Counted from the first letter of the stretch, positions 1 through 9,522 are shown. The stretch is 64,000 bases of DNA from G965267425 sp965267425 (GCA_965267425.1 OZ253959.1:2914001-2978000); one strand, 5' to 3'. The notes: generated from the sequence alone by a model not told the origin. Numbers and translations are program-made.

Positions 1-799
1 CATCAATGGCTGATTCATCTTGAAGGTATCTTTTGGCAATTGCGCGGTTATAATAGGCCAGTGCAAAATTCGGATGAATGAAAATAGCTGTATCAAAAGC
101 TGAAACTGCCTTTTTGAAGTTCCCTTTCTTTAAATACATAATTCCCAATAAATCGTAAGCAATGGAGGAAGAACGGTTTTGAGCCAAAATGGAATCAATG
201 ATTTGTAAACTTTTATCCATTTCTCCTTGTAACATGTAAACAATGGCAAGCTTTTCAAATTCAATTTCGGTTTGATACCCCCTATCTATCAGGGTTTGTA
301 TGTCCAACACTGCTTTTTCATATTCACCAATGGCCATGAGGTCATCCACCCTAAGGTTCAACAATTCATTGTCTTTGGGATTGATTGACAAGCCTTGATT
401 AATATCATTCAATGCACCGAGGTAATCCATGGATAACATCTTCAACTTAGCTCTTTGCGAAAATAAATATTCGGACATGGGATTTAGGGCAATGGCGCGG
501 TTGTAATCATTCATTGCCTCAGTATACCTTCCTACAGCCTTAAATACCTTTGAACGTTTCATGTAGGCATTGGCAAAATTGGGATCGATTAAAATTGAGT
601 TCGTATAAGCTTCAATAGCATATTCCCAGTGCCCCACTTCCATAAAATTATCTCCGGAACGCAGGTAATACAAGGCTTCAGAATTGCTGTGTGACTGCCC
701 TGTTATATTGGTTGAGATCATGAACATAAATAGGATGAGAATGGCTATTGCGCAAGTATTATTGCGAACAAAGAGCTTTGTATATGAACTGTTCAACAT
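1..799 (-). CDS. TPR-repeat secreted protein (3' end outside window)
   Basis: The 5' end of a gene that runs off the left edge; 266 residues are visible. It starts at ATG 799 with a signal peptide (residues about 8-33: basic start, hydrophobic run around AIAILILFMFM, then a TGQS cleavage region). The rest is tandem 34-residue tetratricopeptide units with the usual G-x-Y/F-x-x-A and A-Y-x-N/K-R positions, for example GDNFMEVGHWEYAIEAY and GALNDINQGLSINP. TPR arrays mediate protein-protein contacts; here the protein would be exported to the periplasm or surface. The partner is unknown and any C-terminal domain lies outside the window. Two AT-rich palindromes and a TAnnTTTG box lie just upstream. 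Confidence 0.85.
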   Translation of the reverse strand, partial: MLNSSYTKLFVRNNTCAIAILILFMFMISTNITGQSHSNSEALYYLRSGDNFMEVGHWEYAIEAYTNSILIDPNFANAYMKRSKVFKAVGRYTEAMNDYNRAIALNPMSEYLFSQRAKLKMLSMDYLGALNDINQGLSINPKDNELLNLRVDDLMAIGEYEKAVLDIQTLIDRGYQTEIEFEKLAIVYMLQGEMDKSLQIIDSILAQNRSSSIAYDLLGIMYLKKGNFKKAVSAFDTAIFIHPNFALAYYNRAIAKRYLQDESAID

Positions 800-835
800 G
801 ACCAAAAGATTACAATTCAACAATATAGATTCAAA

Positions 836-887
836 CAAATATAATAGTAATACTATCATATTTAGGATATATACTATTAATAATAGT
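836..887 (-). promoter_or_regulatory. Putative promoter with two palindromes for the TPR gene
   Basis: Reading the minus strand, TATATTTG (843-836) fits the Bacteroidota -7 box TAnnTTTG, 37 nt before the ATG at 799. Immediately upstream are a perfect palindrome ATAGTA-a-TACTAT (844-856) and an ACTATT-aat-AATAGT inverted repeat (873-887), sharing the ACTAT half-site. No good -33 TTTG was seen. The repeated half-site suggests a regulator binds here; this is inference. Confidence 0.4.
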
Positions 888-983
888 TATTGTCGATATA
901 ACTGTTTTTTATTTGAAGAATTGAGTTAGGTGTAATCCTAGGGATGAAATGCTCTGTGGTTTCTGGGAAGGCTTTAAAAAGAG

Positions 984-1013
984 CAAAAAAAAAGAGCCCT
1001 GGAAAAGGCTCTT
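984..1013 (-). terminator. Rho-independent terminator after the 1035-1499 gene
   Basis: On the minus strand a 7-bp stem AAGAGCC/GGCTCTT (1013-1007 with 998-992) with an 8-nt loop is followed by a run of nine U. It lies about 20 nt past the stop codon of the lipoprotein gene. Confidence 0.85.
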
Positions 1014-1034
1014 CTCTAACATATGTTGTTGATG

Positions 1035-1499
1035 TTAATTTTGATCCACGTCAATCACACCATTATCAATATAGATTGAATCCAACGGATCTAGATTGTT
1101 AATTGCCCATCCTTCAAACGTACCATCCACTACCGCAGGCCATGCTGCAAAAGTGGTAATGGTCATTGAACCATTAATAACAATGTAATTTCCAAATGTT
1201 GACCAATCGTCATCATAAGTGATACCTATTGAAGATGTGTCCAAGTCATGAGTTCCAACGGTGGTATTATCTGGAAAGAACATTCTAAAACCTTTATCGG
1301 AAGCATCCACTGCATTGATTTGGGTTGTTCCTCCGGAACTTGCAGAACTAATTAACGAAGTTAGGCTGAAACTTTGCCCATCAACAGTGGCGCTCACTCT
1401 ATCCGTTTGAGTAGTAGTTCCTGTGTTGTCGTCATCATCGTCTTTTTTACATGCCGTAAACATGGCCGCTATAGCGACAAATAGTAGAAGTTTTTTCAT
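1035..1499 (-). CDS. Small SPII lipoprotein, unknown function
   Basis: 154 residues from ATG 1499; a longer frame exists upstream but MKKLLLFVAIAAMFTAC is a textbook lipoprotein signal (lipobox MFTAC, mature Cys about residue 17) and fixes this start. After the Cys comes an acidic tether (KKDDDDDN), a frequent export feature of Bacteroidota lipoproteins. The rest (VSATVDGQSFS..., TTVGTHDLDTS) is beta-rich and resembles the DUF6252-like group of small Bacteroidota lipoproteins; that family name is tentative. It has its own terminator and is divergent from the glycosyltransferase gene at 1638, so it is probably monocistronic. Confidence 0.85.
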   Translation of the reverse strand: MKKLLLFVAIAAMFTACKKDDDDDNTGTTTQTDRVSATVDGQSFSLTSLISSASSGGTTQINAVDASDKGFRMFFPDNTTVGTHDLDTSSIGITYDDDWSTFGNYIVINGSMTITTFAAWPAVVDGTFEGWAINNLDPLDSIYIDNGVIDVDQN

Positions 1500-1637
1500 T
1501 GGGAATAATATTATTTTAGTTAGACTGTTGCGAATATAAAGCATTTGCCAAGGATTCTTGTATACCCATTGAATTTCTCATTAATTCAATGAACCGAGCA
1601 ATCATGTATATTCGTCTTTCAAATTCCATTTATTGAA

Positions 1638-3863
1638 ATGAGTAAATATTCCATAACATATCATCAATTGACCAAATATGGATTGTGGATGTTGGGAATC
1701 ACCATGCCATTGCTTTCAATTACTTATGGAACTACCTGGGATGAAGAACAATGCATTGAATACGCAAATGAATTGTTGAATTACTATTTCAGTTTTGGAG
1801 AAGATAGAACTGCACTGGATGTTACCCGAAATTTGAACAGTCATATGATCTATTTCGGCAATTTATTCAGTCTGCTGTCTGCGTTAATTCAAAAAATAAT
1901 TCCAATTAACATAGTGACTCTCAGGCATATGTTGAACGCGTTTTTAGGTTTTTCATGCATTTTCTATGCCGTAAAGATTGTCAAGTTGACCAACAATGAC
2001 AGAGCAGCATTGCTAACCCTTGTTTTATTGGTATTGTTCCCTAGATTTTTCGGTTTGGCTATGAATGCTTTCAGAGATACAGCTTTTGCCTTTGGATTTA
2101 TTGCTAGCGCATATTACATGATCAAAATAAGTAGGGACTTACCAAACATCAATAAGGCAAATTGGTTCAAACTCAGCCTCACCATCTTTTTCACCTCAGA
2201 CATCCGAATTGTTGGACTCATACTTTTCGCCTATCTGGGCCTTATTTTGCTTATTCGATTGTTGCAGCTGCGTAAACAGGAAAATCTTAAAGTAGTTGTC
2301 CCGCGAATCGTACGATATTCACTTGCGACCTTTGTATTGTCTTATTTTCTTATGGTTTTGACTTGGCCATATGCATTACAGGACATGGTGCAAAATCCAT
2401 TCGAAGCCTTAACAGAATTGAGCAATTTTTCACTGACTTCCTTTCAACAGCTCTATATGGGTGAATTGACATCCAGTAATCATATGCCTTGGCATTACTT
2501 ATTTGTATGGCTGGGAATAAGTACGCCCATTGTGTTATTGTTCGGAATACTATTGTTTGTAGTGCTTTCCTTAATTCTATCCAACCGCAATAATACTGTA
2601 GCATTACCTGTATTAATCTTCTTATTTATTCCATTACTATTGAATGTATTTGGAAAATTCAGCCACTTTGACGGCTGGAGACATTACCTGTTTTTGGCTC
2701 CTTTTATGGCCATAGTTGCTGCATTAGGGTGGGACATGATGTTCAATGCAATTCGTCATGCCATGGCCCGAAAAATAACTGTGGTGGGATTCGTTTTACT
2801 GTTAGCACTGCCGTTACATTCAAGTATTCAATATCACCCGAATCAACATGTTTATTTCAATGAATTGATTGGGGGTCTAAAGGGTGCTTATGGTCAATTT
2901 GAAGTGGATACCTACGCGAATGTAATGCGACAAGGCGTTGAATGGTTGAATGCAAATATAGTTGACGAGAATTTGGTCATAGCATCGAACAATACGGATT
3001 TAGCATTTGCGGAATTTGGAAATGAGTTTTTAGCTAAAACAGATGTAAAATGGCTTCGACATGACGAAATGTTTCAGACACCCTGGGACTATGCCCTTGT
3101 AACACCAAGGCGATTGACTGCACATAAAATCAAACAAGGTTTATGGCCTCCGCGAGAAGCCGTGCATCACATTACCATAGACGGAGTGCCCATTTTATCG
3201 GTTTTGAAAAGACAAGAATATGGTTTGGTCAAAGGATTGCAATTCATGAAAGACGGAAATGCACAAGAAGGATTGGCAAAAATGCATGAAGCGTTAAATT
3301 TCTATCACTTGAAAGAAGAAGCTTATGTTGCGTTAGGAAAGTCCTATTATGAAATTAAAGATCCTATTCTGGCAGATAAAATGCTCAAGAGTGCCCTGCA
3401 ATTGGAAGAGGATAATTATGATGCTAATTTCTATTCAGGAATGATCCAATTTGATAAAAAGCAATACTCTTCAGCTCAAGAGTATTTTTTGAAATGTGTT
3501 GAATTATTTCCCACCGGATACAATGCCATGTTTTTTCTGGCAAAGTGTTACCAATTGCAAAATTCACATAAATCTGCACTTACGATTTACGAATACTTAT
3601 TGAACAATGGCATATACAATCAAACAGAATATGAAACCAATTTGTTATATGATTATGCCTATTCGTCCTTTCAAATGGCTAAATCTATGCCTGGAAATAA
3701 CCAACCAATTATTGCAGATGCCGAACAACAATTAATTCGTTTGTTGAATATTGACAAAGGGTATGAACCTGCCTATTATTTGTTGTGGGATATTTATTCA
3801 GCCACAGGACGAAGTAAAAAGGCCGCTGAGTTGAAGAACTATTTAGATGGAATAACTAATTAG
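1638..3863 (+). CDS. GT-C type membrane glycosyltransferase with C-terminal TPR domain
   Basis: 741 residues. The first about 420 form a polytopic membrane domain of roughly ten helices with the acidic pair TTWDEE at residues 31-36 in the first external loop, the place of the catalytic Asp in GT-C enzymes (GT39/ArnT/PMT type), which use polyprenyl-phosphate sugars as donors on the periplasmic side. Residues about 420-530 are a soluble periplasmic region and residues 530-740 contain TPR-like repeats (EEAYVALGKSYYEIKD, YDANFYSGMIQFDKKQYSSAQEYF). A polyprenol-phosphate mannose synthase, a possible donor source, is encoded at 48958, but a link is speculation. The gene overlaps the convergent 3856-4929 gene by 8 bp. 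Confidence 0.7.
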   Translation: MSKYSITYHQLTKYGLWMLGITMPLLSITYGTTWDEEQCIEYANELLNYYFSFGEDRTALDVTRNLNSHMIYFGNLFSLLSALIQKIIPINIVTLRHMLNAFLGFSCIFYAVKIVKLTNNDRAALLTLVLLVLFPRFFGLAMNAFRDTAFAFGFIASAYYMIKISRDLPNINKANWFKLSLTIFFTSDIRIVGLILFAYLGLILLIRLLQLRKQENLKVVVPRIVRYSLATFVLSYFLMVLTWPYALQDMVQNPFEALTELSNFSLTSFQQLYMGELTSSNHMPWHYLFVWLGISTPIVLLFGILLFVVLSLILSNRNNTVALPVLIFLFIPLLLNVFGKFSHFDGWRHYLFLAPFMAIVAALGWDMMFNAIRHAMARKITVVGFVLLLALPLHSSIQYHPNQHVYFNELIGGLKGAYGQFEVDTYANVMRQGVEWLNANIVDENLVIASNNTDLAFAEFGNEFLAKTDVKWLRHDEMFQTPWDYALVTPRRLTAHKIKQGLWPPREAVHHITIDGVPILSVLKRQEYGLVKGLQFMKDGNAQEGLAKMHEALNFYHLKEEAYVALGKSYYEIKDPILADKMLKSALQLEEDNYDANFYSGMIQFDKKQYSSAQEYFLKCVELFPTGYNAMFFLAKCYQLQNSHKSALTIYEYLLNNGIYNQTEYETNLLYDYAYSSFQMAKSMPGNNQPIIADAEQQLIRLLNIDKGYEPAYYLLWDIYSATGRSKKAAELKNYLDGITN

Positions 3864-4929
3864 GCGCGAAGGATTCGGAAAACAAATTGTTCCAGATAGA
3901 ATTAGCTATGAATTGATTTCCTGCTTGATTGGGGTGTCCATCTTCTGGAAAATAAAAGGCATCTTTTTGCTTTGTCGTATTCATAAGTTCAATCATATCC
4001 AGCACTTCAATACCTTGTTGCCGACAATATTCAGCAACCAATGCTCCAGGTTTTCTACTTTGTGACCACCATTGTACCATACCTCCTTGCACCGCATCCC
4101 TTGGGTATAAAATCACTATCGATAATTTCACTTGTTTTCGTTTTGCCAGGCTATTGAATTTAGCCAATAATTCATACGATTTACTTATGATTTTAGCATT
4201 GCTGGCAATCTGATATCGGCCTCGGGGAATAAATACTTTCATTGCCATTACACGACAAAAAACGGAATGAAAAAAAATTCCCATTTCCTCTTTGTAAAGT
4301 TCTTTGATCTGTTCTCTTACTTCGGCATCTGTATCATAATTTCCTTGATCATCAATAAAGGCCACTGCATTCGGTAAAATATCATTGGCCACAAAAAAAC
4401 CAACGATCAAATGATCTGCCTCTAAAGAATCCATATAAGATTCCGCAACTAAATATTCCTGTACTGTATTGTATCCGCTTATTGCGTAATTAAACGACTT
4501 GAAAGAATTAATTCCTTCGGTTTTGGCTGTCTGCTCAACAAGCGCCGAAATGGTATTATTATCATCAACACCTACACCCCAAAACATAGAATCTCCCAGA
4601 AATAATCCCCTGAATTCTCCTGAATCCTTTCGTGTAATTTCTTTTTCCCTGAATCCATGAGTGTTGGTTTTTGCAATGTAGGTAAATTCACTTTTCTTAA
4701 TCGTTTTTTCGGTGTTGGGAGAAAGTTTATACCCAAATTTTTTATGGTAATTATTGTGCTCCGGACCAAAAACTACACCCGAGTTAAACAACAATCCCAG
4801 AGATTGATTGAGGAAATACTCATCATCCGAAAAATCTGAATAGACAAACCTGGTTATCCATTCGGTAACAAAAAGTATAACCACCAATTGAACGGTCAGT
4901 TGAATAAAAGTCTTGGCTTTTTTGGGCAT
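3856..4929 (-). CDS. Membrane-anchored SGNH/GDSL hydrolase-like protein
   Basis: 357 residues with one N-terminal membrane anchor (residues 9-28). The block-I serine motif is FLGDSMFWGVGV (about residue 110), a central GFFVANDI could supply block III Asn, and the C-terminal DGHPNQAGNQF (about residue 333) carries the Asp-x-x-His of block V. These are the hallmarks of SGNH hydrolases such as those that deacetylate or acetylate surface polysaccharide (AlgX/PatB-like). Substrate unknown. Convergent with the GT-C gene, with overlapping 3' ends. Confidence 0.75.
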   Translation of the reverse strand: MPKKAKTFIQLTVQLVVILFVTEWITRFVYSDFSDDEYFLNQSLGLLFNSGVVFGPEHNNYHKKFGYKLSPNTEKTIKKSEFTYIAKTNTHGFREKEITRKDSGEFRGLFLGDSMFWGVGVDDNNTISALVEQTAKTEGINSFKSFNYAISGYNTVQEYLVAESYMDSLEADHLIVGFFVANDILPNAVAFIDDQGNYDTDAEVREQIKELYKEEMGIFFHSVFCRVMAMKVFIPRGRYQIASNAKIISKSYELLAKFNSLAKRKQVKLSIVILYPRDAVQGGMVQWWSQSRKPGALVAEYCRQQGIEVLDMIELMNTTKQKDAFYFPEDGHPNQAGNQFIANSIWNNLFSESFAPN

Positions 4930-4970
4930 CTACGTTGCGTATTAAATCAAATACAAAGTTTGGCGAAGAC

Positions 4971-5660
4971 TTAAATTTCGAAGTGCATACCTTCCTTCAA
5001 CAACCTTTTATAAGTGGTCTTATTAAATTGATATAAGTTACCCGGTCTTCCAGCTCCATTCGATTTGGCTTTTTCATCCAATTCGTCAAGAATGCCCAAA
5101 CTCATTACCTTTTTCTTGAAATTGCGACGGTCAATAGGTCTGTCCAACAAGGTAACGTACAAATGTTCGAGATCCGAGAAGGGAAATTTCTTATCCAATA
5201 ATTCAAATCCAATGGGTTGATATACCATTTTACTTCTCAACCTTTCTATAGCCAATTTTAAGATGGCTTTATGATCGAATGCCAGTTTAGGTAATTTTTT
5301 ATACGAAAACCACCGAGCATCTTCAGCATCTGTTGTTGCTTTTAATTGTCTGAATTGAGCTGATTTTACCAACCCAAAGAACGAAACGGAAATGACTCGC
5401 TGGCGTGGATCGCGATCCGGTTTACCAAATGTATATAGTTGCTCCAAATAATTAATACTCACCCCGGTTTCTTCCCGCAGTTCCCGTTCCACTGCATCTT
5501 CCAAAGATTCATCATCAAGCACGAATCCACCCGGAATGGCCCATGAACCTTGATAAGGATCATACTTCCTTCTAATCAATAAAATGGAAACCCCCTCTTC
5601 TTTGCTGTATCCGAAGACAATAGCATCAACCGCAACCTGAATATTCTGAATGGTTTTCAC
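4971..5660 (-). CDS. NrtR-like Nudix-domain transcriptional regulator
   Basis: 229 residues. Residues 8-140 are a Nudix fold with an intact signature GX5EX7REUXEEXGU (GGFVLDDESLEDAVERELRE, residues about 44-67). Residues 150-229 form a winged-helix region (FSDLEHLYVTLLDRPIDRRNF, then GRPGNLYQF) typical of NrtR/AraR-type regulators, where the Nudix domain senses an ADP-ribose-like or sugar ligand and the wHTH binds DNA. The intact catalytic box means hydrolase activity may be retained. It is divergent from a TonB-dependent receptor, and the shared intergenic region has an inverted repeat, so it probably controls that receptor. No NAD or arabinose genes are in view. Confidence 0.85.
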   Translation of the reverse strand: MKTIQNIQVAVDAIVFGYSKEEGVSILLIRRKYDPYQGSWAIPGGFVLDDESLEDAVERELREETGVSINYLEQLYTFGKPDRDPRQRVISVSFFGLVKSAQFRQLKATTDAEDARWFSYKKLPKLAFDHKAILKLAIERLRSKMVYQPIGFELLDKKFPFSDLEHLYVTLLDRPIDRRNFKKKVMSLGILDELDEKAKSNGAGRPGNLYQFNKTTYKRLLKEGMHFEI

Positions 5661-5759
5661 GCGATAAAATTAAGATAATCTTGACGTAAGCAAAATAGCA
5701 TATCCGTTTTTAAATAATTTATCTTTTTTATCCATTTGATTTTCAGCATTTTATATTTT

Positions 5760-5833
5760 TTTGTGTTTTTTTTACACAAATTTATTTGGAAGTTGATTAA
5801 AAAGTCTTTTACATTTGCGTACTTTTTACACAA
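5760..5833 (+). promoter_or_regulatory. Promoter and candidate NrtR-like operator upstream of the TonB receptor
   Basis: A perfect inverted repeat TTTGTGT-N7-ACACAAA (5760-5780) is followed by TTTG (5785-5788), 21 nt spacing and TACATTTG (5810-5817), fitting the Bacteroidota -33/-7 promoter. The string TTTTTACACAA occurs twice (5769-5779 and 5823-5833), bracketing the promoter. Operator role for the adjacent Nudix regulator is inferred from position. Confidence 0.6.
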
Positions 5834-5851
5834 TTAGGAAAAATAAACACC

Positions 5852-8281
5852 ATGAAAAAGATTTTCGGAATTGTAATAGGTCTGACATTTTTTGTTCAAA
5901 TGACCATGAGTCAGGATTTAACGCAGACAATCAGGGGTCAAATTATTGACACTGACAGCAAACAACCATTAATTGGAGTAACCATCTTTATGGTGGGAAC
6001 CAACCCTCCTAAGGGAACAACATCAGATATCAATGGTAATTTCCGCATAACCGAAGTTCCGGTTGGACGAGCTACCCTTCAATTGACATACCTGGGATAT
6101 GAAACACGCACCATTCCAAATCTCGTAGTCAACTCCGCCAAAGAGGTGGTTTTGAGCCTTACCATGCAAGAGTCGGCTATAAAAATGAACGAAGTGGTCA
6201 TCAGCGGAAGTCAAAATGATAGTGATCCGGTGAATAAAATGGCACTCATTAGTGCACGTTCTATTTCACCAGAACAAACAGAAAGATTTGCCGGTGGATT
6301 TAATGACCCTTCACGGATATTGGCAAACTTTGCAGGTGTTACCAATACACAAGATGGAAGCAATGACATTATTGTTCGTGGTAATTCGCCGAAATATATC
6401 CAATGGCGTCTAGAAGGAGTGGAAATCACCAACCCCAACCATTTTGCCGATCAAAACGCCATTAGCGGAGGAATCAGCGCCTTAAACAACAGACTTTTGA
6501 CAACATCTGATTTTTATACTGGCGCATTTACGGCTGAATATGGTGACGTATTATCCGGAGTTTATGATGTTAAATTAAGAACTGGAAATAACGAAAAAAC
6601 AGAAGGAGCTTTCGGACTTGGAATCTTGGGAACAGATTTGACTCTGGAAGGGCCATTTTCAAAAAATTACTCAGGATCATACCTTATCAATTACAGGTAT
6701 TCCACAGTTTCTTTGATCGATAAGATGGGATTAGTTGACATTGGTGGAATCCCAAAATTTCAGGACGCCACCATAAAGCTTTCTCTTCCCACTGAAAAAG
6801 CAGGTGTATTTTCAGTATTTGGGATAGGTGGTTTAAGTGGCCTAACCTTAGAAGACATCAAACCAGACCTTTGGGAATTGCCTGGAGATAGAGGTCTTCA
6901 GGCACAGATTGTGGAGGACATTGAAAAGCAAACTTACCTGGCCAATGTTGGAGTTAATCACATCATTAATGTAGATGATAGAAGTTTTATCAAGACTAGT
7001 TTGTCTTATTCCAATAACGGTATTCGCGATAAAATTTTTGAATCAGAAATTATAGACGTTGCGGATGTAAATGGCCATATGCGTGAAGATACGGTGAACC
7101 GAACATTGAATTACAGCAGTTTATTGAATAGGGCAACCTATAGAGGAACTGTTAAATACAGTAACAAATTGAATGCAAGAAACCGGATACAGCTTGGCTT
7201 CAATTATACATTATTCGATTTTAAAAATGAACAAAGCCGTTTAAGTGATGATTTATCCTCGCGCATTTCATTAACTGATTTTCATGAAAACGTTGGGACC
7301 TTCAGAAACTTTATTCAATGGAAATACCGCATAAATGAAAACATTCATATTGTTTCAGGGCTCCATAGCATGAATGTCTTGCTCAACCACAAACGAACTT
7401 TGGAACCAAGAATCTCAGGAGAGTGGAGATTTCGCAAAAATGTATTGACAGCCGGATATGGGCAGCATAGCACCATGGAAAGCGTTCATCACTATTACAC
7501 AAAAATCCAACGAGCTGATGGAACTTATTCTGAACCCAATAAAAACCTGGACTTACTGAAAGCTCATCACTACGTATTGGGCTATTCGCGTCAGCTATCT
7601 TCAAACCTGAATGCCAAAATTGAATTGTACTATCAATACTTGTATGATCTACCTGTTGAAAATAACGACAGCAGTTATTTTTCAACCATCAATGAAGGAT
7701 TGGATTATCGATATGTGGATTTGGTGAATGAGGGAACAGGAGAAAACTACGGTATTGAATTTACCTTGGAAAGGTACTTCGTGAACAACCATTATTTCAT
7801 GATCAATGGTTCATTATATGAATCAAAATACAAAGCTCTGGATGGAATTGAACGAAATACCAAATTCAATGGCAACTATCTTGTCAATGTGCTATGTGGC
7901 CAGGAATTTCCAAATTTGGGAAGAAAGAGAAACAAAACATTTGGTATCAATACGAAACTGTTTTATGGAGGTGGTCAAAAGTATATCCCACTTCTAAGAG
8001 ATGATGCAGGAAACCTGGCAGTTGATCCCGAAAATGGCACATTTTGGGATTATGATAACGCCTATGAAGACAAGCTGGAAGACGCTTTTCAGCTGAATAT
8101 ATCCTTTTCATATAAATGGAATCGAGTCAGAACCACACACGAAATTTTTATGAATTTGGATAATGTAACGGATCACAAAGGAAAATTATCCGAGTACTAT
8201 GATGAAGACGAGCCCAATTCCATTGGTTATGCCACGCAATTCGGATTCTTTCCAAATCTTATGTATCGAGTATATTTTTAA
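5852..8281 (+). CDS. TonB-dependent outer-membrane receptor with CarboxypepD_reg-like domain
   Basis: 809 residues. A signal peptide (MKKIFGIVIGLTFFVQMTMSQ) is followed by a carboxypeptidase-regulatory-like beta domain (residues 27-115: IRGQIIDTDSKQPLIGVTIF ... DINGNFRI ... LGYETR), a plug domain (about 125-235, with DIIVRGNSPKYIQWRLEGVE) and a 22-strand-type barrel to the C-terminal Phe (LMYRVYF), the usual outer-membrane insertion signal. It imports an unknown ligand with TonB energy. There is no SusD partner, so a glycan utilisation locus is unlikely; a small HMA-like protein follows after 11 bp. Control by the divergent Nudix regulator is likely. Confidence 0.92.
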   Translation: MKKIFGIVIGLTFFVQMTMSQDLTQTIRGQIIDTDSKQPLIGVTIFMVGTNPPKGTTSDINGNFRITEVPVGRATLQLTYLGYETRTIPNLVVNSAKEVVLSLTMQESAIKMNEVVISGSQNDSDPVNKMALISARSISPEQTERFAGGFNDPSRILANFAGVTNTQDGSNDIIVRGNSPKYIQWRLEGVEITNPNHFADQNAISGGISALNNRLLTTSDFYTGAFTAEYGDVLSGVYDVKLRTGNNEKTEGAFGLGILGTDLTLEGPFSKNYSGSYLINYRYSTVSLIDKMGLVDIGGIPKFQDATIKLSLPTEKAGVFSVFGIGGLSGLTLEDIKPDLWELPGDRGLQAQIVEDIEKQTYLANVGVNHIINVDDRSFIKTSLSYSNNGIRDKIFESEIIDVADVNGHMREDTVNRTLNYSSLLNRATYRGTVKYSNKLNARNRIQLGFNYTLFDFKNEQSRLSDDLSSRISLTDFHENVGTFRNFIQWKYRINENIHIVSGLHSMNVLLNHKRTLEPRISGEWRFRKNVLTAGYGQHSTMESVHHYYTKIQRADGTYSEPNKNLDLLKAHHYVLGYSRQLSSNLNAKIELYYQYLYDLPVENNDSSYFSTINEGLDYRYVDLVNEGTGENYGIEFTLERYFVNNHYFMINGSLYESKYKALDGIERNTKFNGNYLVNVLCGQEFPNLGRKRNKTFGINTKLFYGGGQKYIPLLRDDAGNLAVDPENGTFWDYDNAYEDKLEDAFQLNISFSYKWNRVRTTHEIFMNLDNVTDHKGKLSEYYDEDEPNSIGYATQFGFFPNLMYRVYF

Positions 8282-8292
8282 TAAATACCAAG

Positions 8293-8511
8293 ATGAACAT
8301 CATTGTATTGGGCACTAACATTAGCAATCATTATATGAAATCGAAGGTGGATTATACATTACTCCAGCATCCTTCATTGTATCATTGGTCGGTGGATATG
8401 GAGGATATCGATCGTGTCTTGAGAATTGAAGCTAAAAATGAGATTACGGAAGCGTACATCATTGATATATTAAATTCCATTGGCTATCAGGGTATACCGT
8501 TGCCAGAATGA
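8293..8511 (+). CDS. 72-aa HMA-like fold protein lacking the metal-binding CxxC
   Basis: 72 residues starting 11 bp after the receptor stop, so cotranscribed. The pattern VDYTLLQHPSLYHWSVDMED then VLRIEA then EITEAYIIDILNSIGYQG follows the beta-alpha-beta-beta-alpha-beta order of heavy-metal-associated (HMA, ferredoxin-like) domains, including the terminal I-x-x-x-GY. The CxxC that binds Cu/Zn is absent. The family assignment is by pattern only. Its pairing with a TonB receptor may point to metal or metallophore uptake. Confidence 0.7.
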   Translation: MNIIVLGTNISNHYMKSKVDYTLLQHPSLYHWSVDMEDIDRVLRIEAKNEITEAYIIDILNSIGYQGIPLPE

Positions 8512-8547
8512 ACTAATTTTACATGAATCTTCATTTAGCCAAGGAAA

Positions 8548-9522
8548 ATGAAAGCGGCAGTATTCAGAAAATATGGACCTCCGGAAGTATTAAAAATTGA
8601 GGATGTTCCCAAACCAGTACCAAAAGACAATCAAGTACTAATTAAGGTAAAAGCATGCAGTGTTTCGGCGGGAGATTGTGAATTGAGGAGATTTGACTTT
8701 CCCGGCTGGTTTTGGTTGCCGCTTCGTTTGGTGATGGGACTGTTTAAACCACGCATTAAAATTTTAGGACAGGAATTGTCAGGGGAAATTGTGGCCTTGG
8801 GTTCAAAGGTTGACAATTTTCAATTGGGAGATGAAATATGCACCATCACCAATATTAACATGGGCGGTTATGGTGAATACGTTGCCCTTAAATCCACCTG
8901 GGGTATGGCGTTGAAACCTTCTAATATGTCATTTACACAGGCTGCCGGATTGCCGGTTGGTGCGTTTAACGCCTTGCACTTTGTACGAAAAGCAAATTTG
9001 CAGCATGGGCAAAAGATGCTCATCAACGGCGCAGGTGGTAGTATAGGCACCATCGCATTGCAAATGGCAAAACACAAGGGTGTAAAAGTCACTTGCGTGG
9101 ATAGTGCTGATAAATTGGATATGTTGACTTCATTGGGTGCTGATCATGTGTTGGATTATCAAAAAGGTCATTTTAGTGAAAATAACGATGAGTATGATGT
9201 CATCTTTGACATGGTGCAAAAAAATTCATTGCCTAAAAGTCTACGTGTGCTAAAAGAAGGCGGCTGCTATATTTTAGCCAATATGGGCACCAAGCAAGTG
9301 CGCCAGGGAATTTGGGCTTCATGGACCAAAAAACAAAAAATTGTTATGGCCTTAGCCGGTGAAAATCCTGAGGATTTAAAACATGTGGTTCAATTAGTGG
9401 AACAAGGAGTTATTAAAACAATGATTGACAAAGAATACAAATTGGAAAACATTGTAGAGGCACATCGTTATGTGGAAAGTGGTAAAAAACAGGGTTGTGT
9501 AGTTATCGACTTCAGTCTCTAA
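8548..9522 (+). CDS. Medium-chain NAD(P)-dependent oxidoreductase (quinone reductase type)
   Basis: 324 residues, full MDR length. The N-terminal GroES-like domain begins MKAAVFRKYGPPEVLKIEDV; the Rossmann motif is INGAGGSIGTIALQMAK (about residue 155-172), followed by LGADHVLDY. The catalytic and structural zinc cysteines of alcohol dehydrogenases are missing, so it belongs to the zinc-free quinone oxidoreductase/enoyl-reductase-like branch. Substrate unknown. It lies 36 bp after the HMA-like gene and may be in the same transcript, or cofunction with the downstream TetR/SDR pair. Confidence 0.88.
   Translation: MKAAVFRKYGPPEVLKIEDVPKPVPKDNQVLIKVKACSVSAGDCELRRFDFPGWFWLPLRLVMGLFKPRIKILGQELSGEIVALGSKVDNFQLGDEICTITNINMGGYGEYVALKSTWGMALKPSNMSFTQAAGLPVGAFNALHFVRKANLQHGQKMLINGAGGSIGTIALQMAKHKGVKVTCVDSADKLDMLTSLGADHVLDYQKGHFSENNDEYDVIFDMVQKNSLPKSLRVLKEGGCYILANMGTKQVRQGIWASWTKKQKIVMALAGENPEDLKHVVQLVEQGVIKTMIDKEYKLENIVEAHRYVESGKKQGCVVIDFSL

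Noticed and set aside
684..929. 81-aa plus ORF at the left end
   Set aside because: Antisense to the 5' end of the TPR gene and its AT-rich promoter region.
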